Shown here in pieces: positions 8,855 to 11,171 of a DNA stretch of 11,171 nt (the stretch's first letter is position 1; each line of letters opens with the position of its first letter). Position numbers and translations under genes: made by a program. The stretch covers positions 1 through 11,171 of the forward strand of contig JAJJLU010004619.1 of assembly GCA_023807065.1 (NCBI GenBank), in the 5' to 3' direction. A model generated the notes under the pieces. The model saw only the letters and a program-made list of their open reading frames with translations, was not told where the DNA came from and searched no databases. The stretch comes from Isotricha intestinalis. Taxonomy: Eukaryota; Ciliophora; Litostomatea; Vestibuliferida; Isotrichidae.

Positions 8855-10350
8855 TTATTTTTTGAATTTGTTTATAATTTTTTCACATAATAAAAATTTG
8901 TAGTCATTAATAACTCTTTCAGAATATTTAATTAAATCTTTAAAATCACTAATAGAAGAACGAATTTTTCCAATTTGATAATTATAAATTATTTGTTTAT
9001 CTATTATATTATAATTACAAATATTAGTATAATTCCTTAAACAAAACCTTAGATCCATTTTTAGCTCAACATAGTCACTAAGATTATATATTGGATAAGA
9101 AATAATATTTTCATAATATCTTATTATACTATTAATATTATTTTCTTGGGAAGTATTTATTTTCCAATTATATAAACCTAAGTATTTTGATAAATTAAAT
9201 GATGAATGAATTTTACTTATAAAATCATCTAAGCTTTTCTGATATTTTGAATCTTGAATAGGTGTTGAATTAAGTAATATTTTTTTTTGCATTAGAATTA
9301 TTTCTTCAAATTTAGGATATAATTCAAAATATGTGTAATTAATATATTTTTGAGATAAATATTTTATTTGTTTACACATTTCAAATCTTTGATTTGCTTC
9401 TTTTTCTTTTACTAATTTTAATTTAAAAGGAATTTCTAATGGAGTAGAAGCATATAATTCTAAATGTTTTATAAAATGTTTTTCATAAAAAACTGTTTAT
9501 ATTTTTTTCTTATTTCATTTAATCCATCATAAAATTGTTGGAGTGTTTCATTAATAAATGTCATATTTACATATACAGCTTTAATTTCTTTAAATAAATA
9601 TTTAATAAAATTTTCAGTAATTTCATCTATTTCCCTTAAAGGAAATTGAAAATATGTTTGATTATTTATAGTTTTTATTGCTTCTAAAACTTGTTCATTT
9701 ATATCTTCTTCTAATTTATTAAGAATTTCATCAGTTAAATAATTAAATTTAAGATTATCAATTGCAGTTACAAAAATTTCATTAAATGTTTTTATTCTTT
9801 TTTCTTTTAATTTCCTTTCAATATCATAAATAACTTTTAAATCATTTATATAAATACTAAAATTAGTATTAACTTTAATTATTCTTTCTAATTCAGACAT
9901 TATTTCATCTTTTTTATTTTTAAATTCTTCTAATTTATTTGAAGAATCATATTGAATATATAAATTATTTAATTCATTTTTATAAGATGAATTATTAAAT
10001 ATTTCTTTCATTGAATTTAAATTGTTTAAAATATATTATAAATTGTATTTCTAAATGATTCTACTTTATTTCTAAAATTATTTCTATCTTCCTCTGAATA
10101 ATTATCAATAATAATAGTATTAATTTGTGCTTCATGTGCAATTAATTCATCTTTTGATAATTTATCTTCAATTATATTATCAAATTCTTCCTTAATAATT
10201 TGTAGTATTAATTGTAAAAGAATTAAAATAATCTTTAAATTTAACATAAATATATTCAATATCATCTAATAATTCTCTAATTGAATAAAATGTTTCAATA
10301 TCAAGATTTATTTCAATATTACTTTCATTTTTATATTTTATATCATTCAT
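8855..10350 (-). CDS. Unknown alpha-helical protein, three apparent frameshifts
   Basis: I do not recognise this protein. Starting at the ATG at 10350 (MNDIKYKNESNIEINLDIE) and bridging three one-base shifts, the minus strand gives about 495 residues with no in-frame stop. The joins are near 10197 (one extra A), 10030 (one T short in TTTT) and 9485-9490 (one T short in a six-T run, giving QFFYEKHFIKHLELYASTP). The product is rich in Lys, Glu, Ile and Asn, with long amphipathic helices (LEEFKNKKDEIMSELERIIK, EILNKLEEDINEQVLEAIK) and scattered aromatics. I see no signal peptide, clear membrane helix, P-loop or zinc motif. All of its roughly 20 Gln codons are CAA/CAG. Because shifts are the only defects, sequencing error or recent loss are both possible. 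It is divergent from the Ubl gene 38 bp away. Confidence 0.6.
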
Positions 10351-10388
10351 TAATAAATCATTAAAAAATATTTATATTAATTGATTAT
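10351..10388. promoter_or_regulatory. 38-bp divergent intergenic spacer (presumed shared promoter)
   Basis: Only 38 bases, nearly all A and T, separate the two head-to-head start codons at 10350 (minus) and 10389 (plus). Any promoter and 5' leader must be contained here or overlap the opposing coding sequence. No recognisable TATA or initiator consensus stands out from the AT background. Confidence 0.4.
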
Positions 10389-11099
10389 ATGGTAGACTCA
10401 GGATATTTTATTTGTCCAAATTGCCATAAAAATTGTAATTTATATGGTGCGTATGAATACCAAACAAAAAATAATCAATGGATATTTAGAAGATATGATT
10501 CCCAAACGTGGCATTTTTATATAAAAGAAGGCTCTACTTCTGCTGGTACTTATGTTGTAGAAACAATTCCTGGACCCGAAAAATGCTGGAAAACGGTTTC
10601 AGAAATGTGGGATCGTAAACAGACTATTGATGGTCCAACTGAAGAAGCCGTCAATCAATGTAATAAAAATTCATTTGTATGCTCAGTATGTGGTTATACT
10701 GCATCCAGTTTTATTGAATTCACAAAATTTAAATCAGATTTATATAAAAAAATAAAAGATAAAGACATTGAAATTGAAAAGTTAAAAGAACAAATAAATG
10801 CTCTTACAAAAAATGAAGGAAATGATAAAAATGAAAATCAAGAAACGGTAAAATCCCAAGATTCCAAAGAAATTACTCTAAAATTTATATCTTTAGACCA
10901 AAAAATAACAAACTTTGAAATAAAATGTAAAATAACTGATAAATTTGTAGATATTGAAGGAAAATTATATGAGAAGTTTCCAGAATATTTAGAGGAAGAC
11001 ACTATATTTACTTTTAATGAAAAAACTGTTAAAAGGCATAAAACTATTGAAGAAAATGGACTTAAAGATAAAGATATTGTTACACTTAAGATAATTTAA
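10389..11099 (+). CDS. Zinc-ribbon, coiled-coil, ubiquitin-like protein
   Basis: This is the only uninterrupted long gene here (236 residues, TAA stop). Residues 9-16 hold CPNCHKNC and residues 98-101 CSVC, with further Cys at 66 and 91, so two CxxC knuckles about 86 residues apart could bind one zinc. Between them is an aromatic-rich segment (QWIFRRYDSQTWHFYIKEG). Residues 116-140 form a short Lys/Glu coiled coil, then an Asn/Glu-rich linker. Residues 160-236 read as a ubiquitin-like beta-grasp: ITLKFISLDQKI, a helix at DKFVDIEGKLYEKFPEYL, FTFNEKTVK, and NGLKDKDIVTLKII. It lacks a terminal Gly-Gly, so it would be an integral Ubl domain rather than a conjugated modifier. The N-terminal half has more G and C than its surroundings. 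Ubl is inferred from fold pattern; the zinc-domain family is unknown. Confidence 0.75.
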   Translation: MVDSGYFICPNCHKNCNLYGAYEYQTKNNQWIFRRYDSQTWHFYIKEGSTSAGTYVVETIPGPEKCWKTVSEMWDRKQTIDGPTEEAVNQCNKNSFVCSVCGYTASSFIEFTKFKSDLYKKIKDKDIEIEKLKEQINALTKNEGNDKNENQETVKSQDSKEITLKFISLDQKITNFEIKCKITDKFVDIEGKLYEKFPEYLEEDTIFTFNEKTVKRHKTIEENGLKDKDIVTLKII

Positions 11100-11171
11100 A
11101 TAAATTAAAATATATTTATATTTATTAAATGAATAAATTTTATTTAAAAAAATATTTTTTTGGGGATTGGG
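11100..11171 (+). repeat. 3' flank ending in a G-rich half motif
   Basis: After the Ubl stop, 60 bases of A and T lead to TGGGGATTGGG at 11161-11171, the right edge of the window. This equals the start of the G-rich arm of copy 3 (8769-8779), so a fourth junction or a true end probably lies just beyond the window. Confidence 0.65.

Noticed and set aside
8855..10350. Euplotes-like +1 frameshifting at stop codons
   Set aside because: Some breaks can be read as +1 skips at TAA, but restoring a homopolymer base gives better protein sequence (for example QFFYEKHFIKHLELYASTP), and shifts occur in both directions.
1..11171. Giant-virus or bacterial origin
   Set aside because: Sec24, TM9SF and DENN are eukaryotic endomembrane proteins, and no capsid, viral polymerase, operons or ribosome-binding sites were seen.
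1..11171. tRNA or rRNA genes
   Set aside because: No cloverleaf-like GC-containing arms or conserved rRNA blocks were found; the only GC-rich non-coding spots are the inverted motifs.

Overview
The window is very AT-rich (roughly four fifths A+T by eye, with many long A and T runs) and comes from a unicellular eukaryote. The recognisable genes are eukaryote-specific: Sec24, TM9SF/nonaspanin, DENN, an RRM protein and a ubiquitin-like protein. No clear spliceosomal introns are needed to read them, and there is no bacterial operon structure. I cannot name the organism. Telomere-like CCCAAT/CCCCAAT motifs, and several in-frame TAA codons where Gln would fit, make an AT-rich ciliate-like protist worth testing. 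An amoebozoan, parabasalid or other anaerobic protist remains possible.

Layout. (A) 1-690: a minus-strand GTPase fragment containing a TKSD G4 motif runs off the left edge and abuts a plus-strand Sec24 fragment (184-656). (B) 691-3030: one minus-strand gene (2774-1080) for a protist-type membrane protein, badly broken, with AT-rich spacers on both sides. (C) 3031-8784: a plus-strand His-rich/basic RRM protein (3205-3876) converges tail to tail on a minus-strand DENN-domain gene (6055-3868). Upstream lie a small Cys-rich fragment (6510-6100) and a minus-strand TM9SF C-terminal half (7423-6736). The TM9SF piece is joined directly to a minus-strand, Lys/Glu-rich, P-loop GTPase fragment (8591-7424). 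(D) 8785-11171: two divergent genes 38 bp apart, an unknown alpha-helical protein (minus, 10350-8855) and an uninterrupted zinc-ribbon/coiled-coil/ubiquitin-like protein (plus, 10389-11099).

Nearly all genes are interrupted. Most breaks are one-base shifts at A or T runs; the rest are in-frame stops, mainly TAA. Block D has only three shifts and no in-frame stop, and its Ubl gene is clean. Blocks A-C read as gene fragments or decayed copies, or as error-rich sequence. Several fragments belong to vesicle traffic (Sec24, TM9SF, DENN, dynamin-like GTPase), but truncated and fused ends argue against a working cluster.

The most unusual structure is the set of G-rich-then-C-rich inverted motifs at 681-700, 3021-3046 and 8769-8806, plus a G-rich half motif at the right end (11161-11171). 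All lie between genes, always in the same polarity, and they cut the window into blocks that each look as if capped by a left C-rich and a right G-rich terminus. This is what end-to-end joined small chromosomes would look like, although a dispersed GC-rich hairpin element could look the same.
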